Assembly: GCA_009760855.2 (NCBI GenBank)
Contig: WPIO01000042.1
Coordinates: forward strand, 1,643,001-1,707,000
DNA from: Cristatella mucedo
Taxonomy: Eukaryota > Bryozoa > Phylactolaemata > Cristatellidae
Direction: 5' to 3'
Length of the DNA stretch: 64,000 nucleotides
Every line of letters starts with the position of its first letter. Position 1 is the stretch's first letter. The notes under the pieces are model-generated. The model had not been told where the DNA came from. It saw nothing but the letters and a program-made list of their open reading frames with translations, and ran no database searches. Shown here in pieces: positions 22,471 to 33,860 of the stretch. The translations under genes were made by a program, and so were the position numbers.

Positions 22471-23797
22471 TCGTTATACCAGTTACACATTTAGGAGTGC
22501 CGCAGACGGTGCTTTCTAGAAGCTGCAATGAACTTCTTCTCACGTTTGAAAATGGAGCCATGTAGCCACCCTTCGAGGCTTAGGTAGAGGAAAAGCGGGG
22601 GTGGTGGCAGGTGGTACCTCCTGCACCCTGTCTGCTTGCATTCTTTCTGCTCACTGTTCGGCTTAATGGTTCTGGTTCAGCTTCGGCTCCGGCTCCATAA
22701 GCGATCGACGACGAATGGACGAACCGAGTGCAGGGAAGCGGGTCAGCGCATTAGGAGGAACGGTGGATTGAATTACACAATCACAGACGTGAGGAGCAAT
22801 GGCAATCGTCCTTGCTGATCATCGGCCCAACAAGATGCAGTGAATTGTTCACCAGCAGAGGAAAACCTGCGGGCATGAAAAGGCCGCAGCAGTTTAGCTC
22901 GGCACGGTGAAGAGAGTGCCACGGAAGGTAGGCGTTGAAAAGGAGCACGACCATTTTGTCTTTGTCCGCTCTTTGCTCGAGGCTGTTGCTATCTATTCAG
23001 TAGACTCTAGAATGACAAGTGACTTTTCCCGGAGTCTGGCCTGATCAAGGATACCCGTGCTCAGCCTAATCAATGCAGAGAAGCTTGTACTCACACGCAT
23101 GTATTTGTACTCATTGTACGCATGTAGGGAAATTCATCATCAAACGATCTGAAATTGGTAAGGAAAGCATCGTCAACGTTACAAGCCTGTCAATGCTATC
23201 TGTCAAACGTTGCTTGCCCTGCCGGTGCCTGCTTTCTCTTCTACAGCAAACAGTCTCGAATGGCTTGGAAAAACTGTCGCTTCTCATTTTTTCCAACTGT
23301 CGTATAAAGTGAATCGAGGATGGATCAAGCTTCTCTCACCAGAACTGCGACGTCTGACAAAGACATGCACGGCATTGAATTTATCGCAAAATCCAAAAGC
23401 TCTTGAAATGCCTTGCGTTTCAGAGAGTACGGGTCTGTTGGATTGTTTCACAAACTGAGGTTTGCTAACGATTCGTGCTTTTGCTGCAGCCACCTAGCCT
23501 TCAGCCCACGTTTGCATAGTGCCAGCAAGATACCTCGTGTGCTCATTGTCTTACCTTTGGGATGTAACGATGGACACAGAGTGTGTGCTCTGTTGCCCGT
23601 GATACACGGTAGTGAGGTCCACTTAATCACAACTGTGCAGGAGGTCAGCCTCAAAATGAAACGGTGTTTTGATAGTAATGCTGAACCGAAAGCGTTGGCA
23701 AACCAGCAGGGCATAGGGTGATCTTGCGCCACACTTCGTTTCTTCAATGGATGGATGTGTATCATCTGGTTAGTTTCGTGAGATAATTATTATTAGC
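22471..23797. other. Intron 2 unique stretch
   Basis: Open frames of 60-105 codons occur on both strands near 23070-23765 but carry no known domain and overlap each other. Confidence 0.3.
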
Positions 23798-23945
23798 CGA
23801 TTTAAAAACCTCATTTACATAGCTGCAGAAGAAGCTTAACGGCTATTATCACCACTTGGAATTGGCAATAAAGAATCACCCACTGCAGGATTCGAACCCA
23901 CATCGTGAGGAGCGAGCACCTTACCTCTTGGGCTACCATGGCCCT
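23798..23945 (-). mobile_element. SINE-1, minus strand
   Basis: On the minus strand the head has GATGTGGGTTCGAATCCTGC, a good B box, followed by a degraded form of the SINE-1 body and the final AAATGAGGTTTTTAAATCGG. Confidence 0.75.
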
Positions 23946-25559
23946 TGTACTAAAGCAATGGCATGGTCAGATACTAATACGCTAGGCTGACAAACTATAT
24001 ATGCCCGTCTGACTTCAATCAGTACCGCAGCCATAGCCTTGACAGCGGAAAGAATGGAAGCAGCAGCATCACTAAGGGCAGCAGCAGCAGAGGCAGTAAT
24101 TGCAGCAGCAATTGAAACAGCCTGAAGTATGCGCTGGCATTTGGGCTTGATCTTTGTTGGTAAAATCCTAGCAGCAAGGAGCCCCTTGCGGTTTTCTCAT
24201 CTTCGTCCCTGCATTTCTATGTATCGACGCCCAGGTTCGACGATATACGCATGGTGAGATGACGACTTGCGCACTGGCTAGATGTACACACAGGACAGAG
24301 CCTCTGGCCTGAGAAGGGCATAGCGTGGACTAGAAAACGTCGGCACCCTGCTCGAAAGTAAAGGATCAATATTACTCGAAGTTTCTTTATCGGGACGTTC
24401 CAATTCGCGTAGGCCACCTCGAATCGCTGCCGCCTTCCACATTCGGCATGAGAGTCCAGCGCGCTCTTGCAAGCTCTGAAAAAACCGTTAGCGCGGTCGA
24501 ATCGGCTCCTGCATTTCTGATAGCGAATGAGTTTGAACCGAAGGGTCGGCCGCAGTGAATGAGCGATAAAGTGGCCAGTGACCAGTTTTGTGGTTTGTTT
24601 TGTCTCGCTTTTTAGTATCGGTTCTGGCCGCCAGTGGCCGGCCTTGCCTTTCGAAGCAGCTGTTGGGAAAGCAGCTGTAAGCAGGCAACGCGAGGTCACG
24701 CCCTCTTTACTAGCCTGTGGCGCCCTCGGTGTCGGTCAGGTCGTTGCTGCTTACAACACTTGCTGCTGATCGGTCGGTGCTAAGACGTCATGAAGGCTTG
24801 ACACACTGACAAGCCAGTCATCAGTGGATTATTCACTGGGCTGTGCATGGCAGGCAGGGCCAATCACTGTCCACTTGGAGCTGGCCTCCGGTGTCGACGT
24901 TTCGAGACCGACTTTTCCCTCGAGACGAATGCCTAAATGAACGACTGCCAAATGTTTCCGGATGCTGCAGTGACGATAACAAGACCGGTTTTTACCCGAC
25001 TAGTTGATGTCACGACGTCCCGGGGCGATGGGTCGGTCAGTCTTAAGACCGATGCGCTAAGACATAGCTTTCTGGGGGGTGAGGATCCTCCCCCCACCAC
25101 CAGTCCCTGGGTGGCTGGCTGCCATGCAGTCTGAGCTCGACGAAGCCACACTAGGTAATGCTTCTGCGACCACGGGCAAAGCCTAGCCTGTTGGCGATGC
25201 TGCCCGGGCTGTCAAGCAAGCCCTGCATGAAAAACCCGGCAACCCACGTGGCAGGCTGTTTTTAGCAAGCCGATGCCCACTTCACCATGACACCGTTGCA
25301 AACAGGGTGGTATGCCTGGAGCCGGTACAGGGTGGTATGCCTGGATTACTGGCTTCAGTCAAGTGATGATAAGTTCAGATAAGTGATGTGACGAGTGAAT
25401 TCTTAGGTGGAACATTCCTTTCTGCTTACCCTCCTCCATCTTTGACATGGTGACGTCCGGGACCTCCAGAGGTCGGAGGCCTGCTTTCAAGCTCCGCCGG
25501 CTCCTTGGAGTGCTGCTGCTCGCATACTTTGTCAACCCTCCGGCACCCGCGGTATCATC
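23946..25559. other. Intron 2 unique stretch
   Basis: It includes an alanine-codon-rich CAG-type patch at 24050-24120 and a 160-codon minus-strand open frame at 24217-24699 with no recognisable domain. No splice-compatible exon was found. Confidence 0.3.
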
Positions 25560-25680
25560 GTCATTGCCTGTCTGTGTCTCTCTGTCTGTCTCTCTCTCTC
25601 ACTCTATCTATCTATCTATCTATATATCTATATCTATCTATCTGTCGCTGTCTCTCTCTCTCTCTCTGTCTCTCTATCTG

Positions 25681-25758
<78 letters not shown>

Positions 25759-25850
25759 TGTCTCATTCTCTCTTTCCCTGTCTCTATCTATCTGTCTATC
25801 TATCTATCTATCTATCTTCTTCCTGTCTCTATCTGTCTCTCGCTGCTCTA
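25560..25850. repeat. Long compound (CT)n/(CTGT)n/(CTAT)n tract
   Basis: About 290 bp of nearly pure pyrimidine-rich strand: CT, CTGT and CTAT units in blocks. The long serine/leucine open frames across it come from the repeat. Confidence 0.95.
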
Positions 25851-26214
25851 TCTGTTCCACATGATGGTGCACCGAGGCTGCCAGCAGTTCTCGCTCATCT
25901 GCAGTCGCATTCATCCTGCTGGGTCTTTTGTCCGTGTCTTGAACGTTAAGTGTGCTGAAGAAGACTTCATCTTGTGGTATTGGCCTCCCAACCGGCCGTT
26001 TCCATCGTGCTATCCCTGATGCCATCGGAGGCAGTCGGGTTGGGTTGCCCAAATTTTCAGTCGTATGCTCTTTGTGCCCGCATCTGGCCGTTTGACTTGG
26101 CTCGCGGCACTGCCAAGTATGCTACAGGTACTACCTGCTCTCGTTTGAGTCGTGCCGTCTGCTGTGTGGTTGCTCCCCGCCTCCGTTCAAAGTCACGTGC
26201 CTACCGAGTTGTAG

Positions 26215-26342
26215 TCGCGACACGACGGTGAAGCTCTGGGACTTGAGCTCGCTCTCCGAGGTCGCCAGCTTCGGCGGCCACACGGGCGCCGTGACGGCAG
26301 TCTTGCTGCTCGAAGGACCGGATGCTGCCGCTGTTCTGGGCG
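26215..26342 (+). CDS. WD40 gene exon 3: end of blade 1, start of blade 2
   Basis: The exon starts after TTGTAG and ends at CG|GTGAGT. It encodes residues about 161-203: RDTTVKLWDLSSLSEVAS closes blade 1 with the classic WD, and FGGHTGAVTAVLLLEG opens blade 2 with a second GH. Its first base completes a serine codon begun in exon 2, and its last base starts a glycine codon completed by exon 4. Both borders fit consensus and phase. The exon lies about 12.3 kb from exon 2 and 14.0 kb from exon 4. The WD40 fold is a protein-interaction scaffold, so no enzymatic role can be inferred. Confidence 0.9.
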
Positions 26343-26497
26343 GTGAGTTGCCAAGTTCTTCCGCCGGTCGCCTGGCAGTGCATGCTCTACCTAATCAGTC
26401 GTTCGTGCGTCGGTCTGCTCACTTCTGCCTTAATGATGGTTCTCAATTTCTGAACCCACAAAGCCGCCAAGACCAGGTGGACGTTAGGCTGGAGAGT

Positions 26498-26546
<49 letters not shown>
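26498..26546. repeat. (CT)n microsatellite
   Basis: A CT tract with one TTT interruption, about 150 bp downstream of exon 3. Confidence 0.95.
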
Positions 26547-26547
<1 letters not shown>

Positions 26548-26639
26548 TTTCGCTGTAGCTAACTCAAAGCGTGGGCGGCATTCATTCGTTCGGCTTGCCG
26601 ACGGTGGGTGGCCAGCAGACCACCCATCTCACACAACCA

Positions 26640-26735
26640 AGAGAAAGCTTGTAGCTGAGTCAGGAGAGCAGTCGAGGAAACTAGTAGCATGGATGTAGCA
26701 GCTCAGCAGGGTGGCTTGAAAGTGTGAGCGCCATA
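26640..26735 (-). mobile_element. Short LINE-B piece, minus strand
   Basis: On the minus strand it encodes TLLSCYIHATSFLDCSPDSA, the LINE-B CYFHATHYLNCSPDSA block, without the 3' terminus. Confidence 0.65.
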
Positions 26736-26959
26736 TTTGGCAGCAGGGTGTCGATTCGTCACTGCTTCGTCGCCTTCCCTTCCTTTTGATGTCGCTGCCT
26801 CTCCTGCGTCGAGCCGGCTGCCGCTGCCCCCCTGCTGCTGCTGCTGCAGCCGGCCGGCAGCTGATTGCCTTGTCTGCTCGAGCAGTCGCTCGAGTAGTTG
26901 ATTGCCGCATGATACGGGCCGCCTCGGCTGCTGCCGCTTTGTGCTGCTCTGTCTGTGCT
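26736..26959. other. Alanine-codon-rich intron stretch
   Basis: GCC/GCT/GCA-rich sequence with open frames on both strands. No acceptor in suitable phase makes it part of the WD40 gene. Confidence 0.3.
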
Positions 26960-27120
26960 GAGCTCTCGTATATAATTATATAATTCATTCGTATAGCACC
27001 CTAAGAGAACTTAATCTCTATTCAGGCGCTTTACGTATGTCACGGGGCTCGAGCCCACGACCTCGGCCAGACCCTGGTCGGGGCGAGCAGTACCTTAGCC
27101 GCTGGGGCAAACTAGCCGTC
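26960..27120 (-). mobile_element. Complete SINE-2: tRNA-like head plus LINE-A-type tail
   Basis: On the minus strand the head reads TTGCCCCAGCGGCTAAGGTA ... GGTCGTGGGCTCGAGCCCCG (B box), followed at once by AAAGCGCCTGAATAGAGATT, AAGTTCTCTTAGGGTGCTAT and an AT-rich end. That last part is the terminal sequence of LINE-A. This copy best shows the composite structure of the family. Confidence 0.8.
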
Positions 27121-27504
27121 GTGTCACACTGTTACCAAGCGTCGTGTCACGCCGATGTCTTTGCCCGAGAGATGGAGGACAGAGCTTCTGCACGATGGTC
27201 CTGGCCGAACACTGAGCAGTCCTGACTTCATGGGCAGGCAGGCCGAATATGCATTTAATGTTTGTACAGATTTTCTCAACCCGTTTCCACTTTCCTCTTC
27301 CCCAATGCAAATCAGTCAGCGTGCACACGCCTATTGAATCCTTCCAGCAGTAAGCTTAAAATTGTGAGATTATCTCTCGAAGGAATTGTGTGCTCTCTAT
27401 GCGGCGATCGGGACGACTGTGTCGTGTTTGCTGATGCCAGTAGTTGCTTAGTCGGCAGTAGTGTTTTTGAGATGTTGCTGCCACAATGTCACTCCACTTT
27501 CCCT
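27121..27504. other. Intron 3 unique stretch
   Basis: Nothing recognised. Confidence 0.3.
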
Positions 27505-27895
27505 CGTCCATTGGCTCCAGCCTACCTTCTCAGATCTACTCCCCACCAGGCTAAGCGTTGTGCCACCTGCTTTTCTAAATTTAAGCGTTTAGCTAGACCT
27601 CGTACGAACCTAAAATCCTTTGGAGATCGTGCCTTTAGTTTGCATGCTCCTAAAGCCTGGAACTCACTTTCGACTGTCGTCGAAACATCTCCTGACTTGA
27701 CGACATTTAAAAAAAGCTAAAACGTATCTATTTATCACAGCATTTAGTGGGTCCATGTGATTCGTCCTTTGCCTAATTATGGGTGCTGACACTGTGTGAG
27801 TGCTGTATCTAACCATATTTGCAAGCTGACCCTATGCATATCACGGCTAGCCATATTATGCATGTTGACATTGAGCATGCTACCACTAACCGACG
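27505..27895 (+). mobile_element. LINE-A C-terminal fragment and partial 3' UTR
   Basis: Blocks PLAPAYLLRSTPHQAKRC, RPRTNLKSFGDRAFSLHAPK and AWNSLSTVVETSPDLTTFKK are nearly intact; the 3' UTR breaks off at 27895 before the terminal block. Confidence 0.85.
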
Positions 27896-28889
27896 CTGGT
27901 TCTCGCACTCGAGACAAGTTCTCAGGTATCTCGAGTCCGAACGTTCCAACTTGTAGACAAGCAGCTTGAGAGAAAAATACGCTGTGAGCCGATGCCCAGT
28001 TGGTCTTTTTTTGCTATTTCGGCATGTGGAGTGACTCGGCATCGACTGCTGCTGAAGCCTTCAGCAATATTATTAGTCGGTGCCGAGCAAGATGGCCACC
28101 AGGCGCTAAGAGCATCTAGGCGTGTGGCAGCAGCGGTGGCGGCGTACCGAAGCCGATGCACTCTCTTACTTTCTGTGTGGCAATTCAGCTGCTCCCATGC
28201 TCTGCACGGAGCTGCTGTAGCCGCAGCATCTTTACCGACGAATGGTTCGTTAGTTGTACCCAACTCCTATATCACCATCGCAGTGGTGGTCGGTCAGTCA
28301 AAGCCTTCTGCAGCAGGAGAAGTCTGCGACGGTACACAACAGGAAATGCAATACAACGCAGGCACACAATGCATACGAAGCGTAGCGATGGCCTTGGCTG
28401 AACGAGGAAAGCGACAGGAAATTGACCGACTTCGCAGAGTGTATGGAGGGATGTCGAACTGGAGACAGCAGATCAGCCGAAGCTCAGTTCGGGAGCGGCG
28501 AATTGCGACTGATCTGCCGCCGCCGTGCTCTGTGTGCTACCGCGCCCAGCATGCGGTAGCTGCAAAGAGTCGGAGTTCATGCTTTCAAGGAGCTAGTGCG
28601 GCAGCATTCTTTGATTGCCTTGGTGACACTTTCAAAGGGGGGCCACAGCGGGGGAGTGGGCCGGCAGAGGATGGGAGCCGGCGGCAGCAGCAGTCCGACA
28701 TCAGCAGCCGCAGGTAAATAATGATATTCGCTGGAAAAAAATGCACCAGCTCATGCCTCCCATAAAGCCACCTCTCACTAAAACCATTTGAGATGCAACA
28801 TGTGGCCTTCCTTGAGAATTTGTCCGCGAGGTTTCTGAAGAATGCCTTCCTTGGCTAGCTAGCTATCACGTTCGACACGTGTCTGAGGT
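27896..28889. other. Intron 3 unique stretch with a 240-codon open frame
   Basis: One + frame is open from about 27992 to 28715 and is closed by AG|GTAAAT, a donor-like site. The translation shows no known domain. An exon ending here would leave a phase that does not fit exon 4. It could belong to an alternative transcript or be chance in GC-rich DNA. Confidence 0.25.
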
Positions 28890-29640
28890 GCTAGGAGCTG
28901 TGCACTGCGGTGGCTTGCTAAATAAATATTCAACAAGATCGCTGGTTCTTTCCAGGCTGGACTACTGCAATTCAGCTTTGGCTGGGCTGTCGAAAAACAA
29001 GCTATTAAGCTGGTGCTGCTCGTGATAATGTGGCTGCAAGGCGTTGTCAACAAATCCCAGAGTTGGTTCAGCAGCGCGACTGTTTTTGCTGAAGTAGCTG
29101 TCCCTCCTCTTCCCCCCCCCTCCCTGTTTGTCGATTAGCGGATTAACGAAGAGCAGAATTCTTACTCTGACCCATGAAGCCCGCCGTGGCTTGGCTCCTT
29201 ACATAGGTGAACTGTTGTACCAGTTTCAGCCTTCTCACGCCCTTAGGTCCTCAATGACTATAAATTTGCTGCTTCACTCCTATGCTTAAAGACAGGTGGC
29301 CTATAGAGGCTTTTGTTTTGCAAGACCTGGACTGGGGTACTCGCTTTCACAATTCATTCGCAACGACAGCTACTGTCTTGCTTCGGACTTTATCACGTCC
29401 TTTGTAGCCGGCTACTTCCGTGCCGCTCACCTTCTCTACTGCTCTCCTTACTGTGGCTCTCACTTTCCTTGTGTTGCATGGTGTGAAGTTTGTCTTGGCT
29501 ACTTAATCGGTACCGAAAGCCGCTTAGGCATTGACTGTGCTGTTGGCAAATGTTCTGTCTGTAACACCTTGTTAGTCGTTGTGGCTTTGTGGAGCTACTG
29601 ACATCAGTTGTTGTGGCTTTGTGGAGTTATCGACGTCCTG
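28890..29640 (+). mobile_element. Degenerate LINE-B 3' half
   Basis: Readable blocks are RSLVLSRLDYCNSALAGLSK (about 28940), ILTLTHEARRGLAP (about 29160), RPGLGYSLSQFIRN (about 29320) and the CGYFRAAHLLYCSPY-like region. The 3' UTR occurs with a duplicated GTTGTGGCTTTGTGGAG (29578 and 29609). Confidence 0.8.
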
Positions 29641-29644
29641 TATT

Positions 29645-29990
29645 TTTATGAGTATAAGTCGCACTTTTTTCAATTTTTTTGAAAAAAGAAACCTGCGACT
29701 TATACACTCCAAGTAAAATTCAAAATTAAAAACACTCGTTACCTACCCATGTAGACTGCTCAACTTGTTCTAATGGGATTAACTTGTTTATTATATTAAC
29801 TAGCAGTGATACTGATGACATGTTTCTTGCTGAATCTGCTGACTGAAGCAAGCTTACATTAATATAAAATAGCTATATATTCAGTAATAATATGTTTCAA
29901 TAAATACCTTTTTCAAAAACATGTTCATGGATTTAGGGTGCGACTTAAACTTGAAGGAGACTTATAGCCGTAAAACTGTGGTAGATCCAT
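29645..29990. mobile_element. Pogo/Tigger-like MITE
   Basis: The left end has TATTTTTATGAGTATAAGTC followed by GCACTTTTTTC; the right end has GGTGCGACTTAAACTTGAAG and GACTTATAGCCGTAAAACTG. Internal CTGCGACTTATACACTCC is also present. From memory, this set of TATAAGTCGCA-type motifs is typical of short non-autonomous pogo-like elements common in fish and other animals. There is no transposase. Ends and target duplication cannot be fixed by eye. Confidence 0.55.
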
Positions 29991-30244
29991 TCCATGACAT
30001 TAGGGTTCAACTCCCAAGGGCGGTAAATTAACCTTGGCAACTAGTAGTGTCCATCTTTCTGACTAGTACTAGTATATCCAGTGAGGTTTTTATGGCTTAT
30101 ATATATAAAGGTGTGTGAGTCGTTCTTATCGTCGGCTAGCAGCTATTCAGTATGTAAATATGTAATTGAGCCCGAATTAATTAGAACCTCGTTTGTGTTG
30201 TGCACCGAAATCTTGTGTGTTGCAAAGCTGCGCTAGATTTGAAA

Positions 30245-30420
30245 GAAAGGTTTGGCCCAGGGGTTAAGGTGCTTGCCTTTGATGACCGAGGTAGAGGTGA
30301 AAGCATTTTATGATCGACGTCGTGTGCTCGACCCATATGTGAAGTGCCTGGATATAAGTTCTCCTATGCACCAGCCATGCAATTTAATTATATTATTAAT
30401 ATTATTACGAAATGTCTCGT
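30245..30420 (+). mobile_element. SINE-2 with LINE-A-like tail
   Basis: The head GGTTTGGCCCAGGGGTTAAG and a GTGTGCTCGACCCATATGTG junction lead into AAGTGCCTGGATATAAGTTC and an ATTATATTATTAAT tail. Confidence 0.65.
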
Positions 30421-31334
30421 CGACGTTGGGCAGGCCTGGGGTTGGCGGTTTTAATCCAGGGCCTTGGACGGCGGGCATGTCAAGCCATAGCTGCATTCAA
30501 TTTCGATAACCAGGCATTGTATGTACCCGAGAATCGGTTTGCCTATCGGTGCATATCGGTTTGCCTATCCTAAGCCGAAGTAGCAGTACTAAATGGAGTT
30601 GCTTTCGTGCTGTAGGCATACACGTTCCGAACCATCTGCTCACCTTCAAGAGTCGCCCAGTGATCGGCCCTGTAGAGCCTCAGCTTTGTATGCCATGGCT
30701 GTGGCCAGTATTTCAATTCTTGGCACTTATCTTTTATTGTGTTGTCTGCTAGCAGTGCTCTGTCGTCAGCTGTACAAGTCTGTATTTGAGCACATTTCTC
30801 ACCATGATCTAGCCAGCTCTACCAGCATTAGAAGTACGATAAAGTGCTGAAATGTACCGAAAGGCGTTTGTGTGCGGATGTTTTTTCATGCCAGCCCTGA
30901 CTTGGTTCTGCATAGGCAAAGAGGCAGCTAGATTAATGTGGACCTTCTCTGATTTATTGTTTGCACAATGTATGTAAATCGTGCTGTTTGGCTCTCAGCC
31001 ACATTTAAGATTTGAGTTATGTTCACCACCCAACGATTATCGTCTGTAACAATGGCTGCTGGCAGCTATCACTGCTACCGGCATTATTATCTAAACCCAA
31101 ACGCTAGCAAGGTGGTGGAATCGCTCCGGTAGCATGTTCCCTGGAGGAAGTTTAAGGGTAGTGTGAAGCCGTTAATGTTGTAAGCCAAAAAACATGACCA
31201 GCTGCCTCTGTTTTTAATTGCCTTTTCATTGCAGTGAGCTAAAATTTCTTTGATTGGTTCGTATTAGTCCTCGGTCCATGATCTTAGTCATTGATATGCG
31301 TGTCTGAATAAAATGGGATGCAGTCATAGAGCAT
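30421..31334. other. Intron 3 unique stretch
   Basis: Nothing recognised. Confidence 0.3.
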
Positions 31335-32410
31335 GGATGCCAACAGGCAACAGTCATTTGAGGAGCCTTTAAAATATGAGGTACCACACGGATCTGTGCT
31401 TCGTGCACTTCTTTTCTTAATTTGTACTCTCACCCTTGAAAATGTAACTGATAAGCACCATCAACGCTTTCATTTGTGTGCAGATGACAAACAGCTGTAC
31501 TGTGTGCTTTAATCTCAACCTTCCCTGCAGCTCGTCGAATTCTATTTGCTCCACCTGTGTGGCTGACATTGTGGCTGACATGTGTGCGTAGATGGCAGCA
31601 AACTTTGTCAGATTGAATAACGATAAGGCTGTCTTACTAGCCAGTAATGGGAAAAACCTAGTACGGCTCAAAAATTGGGAACCCCCAACCCTCGAAATCG
31701 GCTGGGCCAGCATATCTCTTGTTGCATTGGGGCGCCTCTGGTTCTAAGGCTTAACAAGATGAACTTTCACCAAATTCGTAGTCAACTGCATCATGTCAGC
31801 ATCATTTCATAACATTGCAAAATATGGTCAAGAATACCATACCTGAACTAGTCCATGCATTTTTTAGATCACGTCTAGACTACTGTACAGCTCAGTACTC
31901 ACAGCGAGTCTTCTGGCCTCTCTGCTAATATAAGCGGCAACTGCAGTTGATGCAAAACTCTGCAGCTTGGCTTGCCTGTCGTCAGCGTCGAAACCGCCTC
32001 ATTAGTTCTATACTCACCGACCTGCACCGGCTCCCCAGCAAGCAGAGTATCGACTTCAGGGTTGTGTCACTCACTTGTAGGTCCGTTCACCCTCTTGCTC
32101 CGACCTGCCCAAAGCTGGAACACCTCGAACCAACCAACCTTAAATCCTATAGAGACGGTGCATTTAGTTCGAATGCCTCAAATCCTAGAACTCACTCCCG
32201 AGTAACATTCCCTGACTCTACATTTAATATGAAGCTGAAACCCACCGTTTTCCTTACTGCATTCGCTCCGTCCGCGTGTGTGTCTGCCTGCTCGTGACTG
32301 CACACTTTAGCCTCACCAATTGACCAAATGCTTCCTTTCTGCATTATGTAAAGTGTCTACGCAGATTTAGTTTTCTTATGGCCTTATGCAAGCGTCTTAT
32401 TATTATTATA
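31335..32410 (+). mobile_element. Decayed LINE-A: end of RT, C-terminus, 3' end
   Basis: It contains EEPLKYEVPHGSVLRAL (GxPQGS region, about 31360), HLCADDKQLYCVL-like (YADD region, about 31475), MQNSAAWLACRQ, LHRLPSKQSIDFRVVSLTCR and the AAGTGTCTACGCAG terminal block with ATT tail. Many frameshifts. Confidence 0.8.
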
Positions 32411-32484
32411 ACGGTATCCCATGTCTCAAGCAGTATGCATAATCCCTGGCTTGGTTATGCTGCGAAATAACCTTTATAAGGAAA

Positions 32485-32570
32485 ATAGCAATAATAATAA
32501 TAACGACATTTCTGAAGCACCCTAAGAGAACCGGATCCCTTTCTAGGTTCTTTCGATGTGCCAGAAAGGA
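32485..32570 (-). mobile_element. LINE-A extreme 3' end, minus strand
   Basis: An ATT tail and AAGAACCTAGAAAGGGATCC, CTCTTAGGGTGCTTCAGAAA on the minus strand. Tail-to-tail with the preceding copy. Confidence 0.65.
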
Positions 32571-32885
32571 ACTGATGATAACTTGCTGACAGAGCAGATG
32601 CTGTGCACTCGGCCAGTCAGATCGCAGAGCTAGCACCCCATTCTCCTTAAGACAGAGTGTTGCCCACAATGATGCGCATCACAGGCAAGCGCACACAAAT
32701 GAGCGCATGTATGCACATATGGGTGTGGGCATATGTGCACATTCACACACTCCACCCCCTATATGCGCATTTCCACTTAAAAGCATGATTGCCAATCTAG
32801 CTTGCAGAAGCGCCTATGACTCAGGTCATATATTTAATGCATACACTTGATCTGCATGCCCATATATCAATTATCAATATTAAGA

Positions 32886-33005
32886 AGGGAAGAGAGATAC
32901 AGAGAGATACACAGAGAGAGACAGATACAGAGAGAGAGACAGAGATACAGAGAGAGAGAGAGACAGAGAGAGAGAGACAGAGAGAGAGAGAGAGACAGAG
33001 AGAGG

Positions 33006-33097
<92 letters not shown>
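32886..33097. repeat. (GA)n/(GACA)n microsatellite
   Basis: About 210 bp of GAGA with GACAGA and GATACA variants at its left end. All long open frames here come from the repeat. Confidence 0.95.
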
Positions 33098-33098
<1 letters not shown>

Positions 33099-33734
33099 TG
33101 CTGTTTCTTGGTCGTTCGTTGGTCTCTTGCATATATTGAACACATTGAGCTAACTGCATAAAGAACAGCTATTAAAACAAAAGTGGATAAAAAGAGCAGC
33201 TGTTGCCTTGCTTCTTGCTGCCGCGCCCTTGGTGGTCTTTAGCGCTTATTCCATCGGTCCGGCAACAGATAGCGTGGCTGTGTCTCACATGGTGGCAACC
33301 ATCGTGAGCCGGTCTAGTTGTTGCAGTTGGGTGTGCCGTTCGAAGAAGTTGTCACTTGCTCTGTGAACACGCAGCAGCCACCCTCTCCCTCCAGCAGCAG
33401 GCTGTGGCAATGACCTACGTTTTGTGACTCTTTGCCACTGCCACGGTGTGTGCTGTTCAGTGCAAGCAGCTCGGCCTGTAAATGTTACTGCCTTGACTGG
33501 TGACGTGACGACGGCAATGCTGCACGTCACTGCAATCATGGCGAGAGGCAAACGCTGCGCTTTGTAACTGCCTCTGTAGAGAAAGCTCTTGACACACAAT
33601 CCGGTCCGTCGAGGGCGATCGTCAGTGGTTCAAGTGACTGCTCGGTCAAAGTGTGGTGCTGCAGCTCAGGTGAGTAGTGAGAGACTTGAGACATGTGCGA
33701 CACTGTGTAGTGACACACTGTACATGATATTGCT
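33098..33734. other. Intron 3 unique stretch
   Basis: Nothing recognised. Confidence 0.3.
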
Positions 33735-33860
33735 AACCATGCTGACATGCTTCCTTTACAGCCTTTCTAAATTGTCCAAAAGAGTTTTGATTCTTAGAGG
33801 GCTATGTACAAATGTATTATTGGTATTGTCATTGTCACTAGTATTAGTATTACCCACCAA
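33735..33860 (+). mobile_element. Degenerate LINE-A 3' end
   Basis: TTGCTAACCATGCTGACATG, a diverged AGAAAGAGATT block and TGTACAAATGTATTATTGGT mark the LINE-A terminus. Confidence 0.55.

Noticed and set aside
24217-24699. 160-codon minus-strand frame
   Set aside because: No domain, no splice context, and another frame on the same strand overlaps it. Treated as chance.
25447-26019. Open frame starting with a hydrophobic, signal-anchor-like stretch followed by serine/leucine repeats
   Set aside because: Most of the frame is the CT/CTAT repeat read as protein. The first 40 codons alone are not enough and no splice or family signal supports them.
32816-33161. Several long open frames rich in Arg-Glu or Leu-Ser
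   Set aside because: They are translations of the (GA)n tract on both strands. The same applies to frames at 43.4-43.9, 48.1-48.6, 48.7-49.1, 62.3-62.5 and 63.2-63.5 kb.
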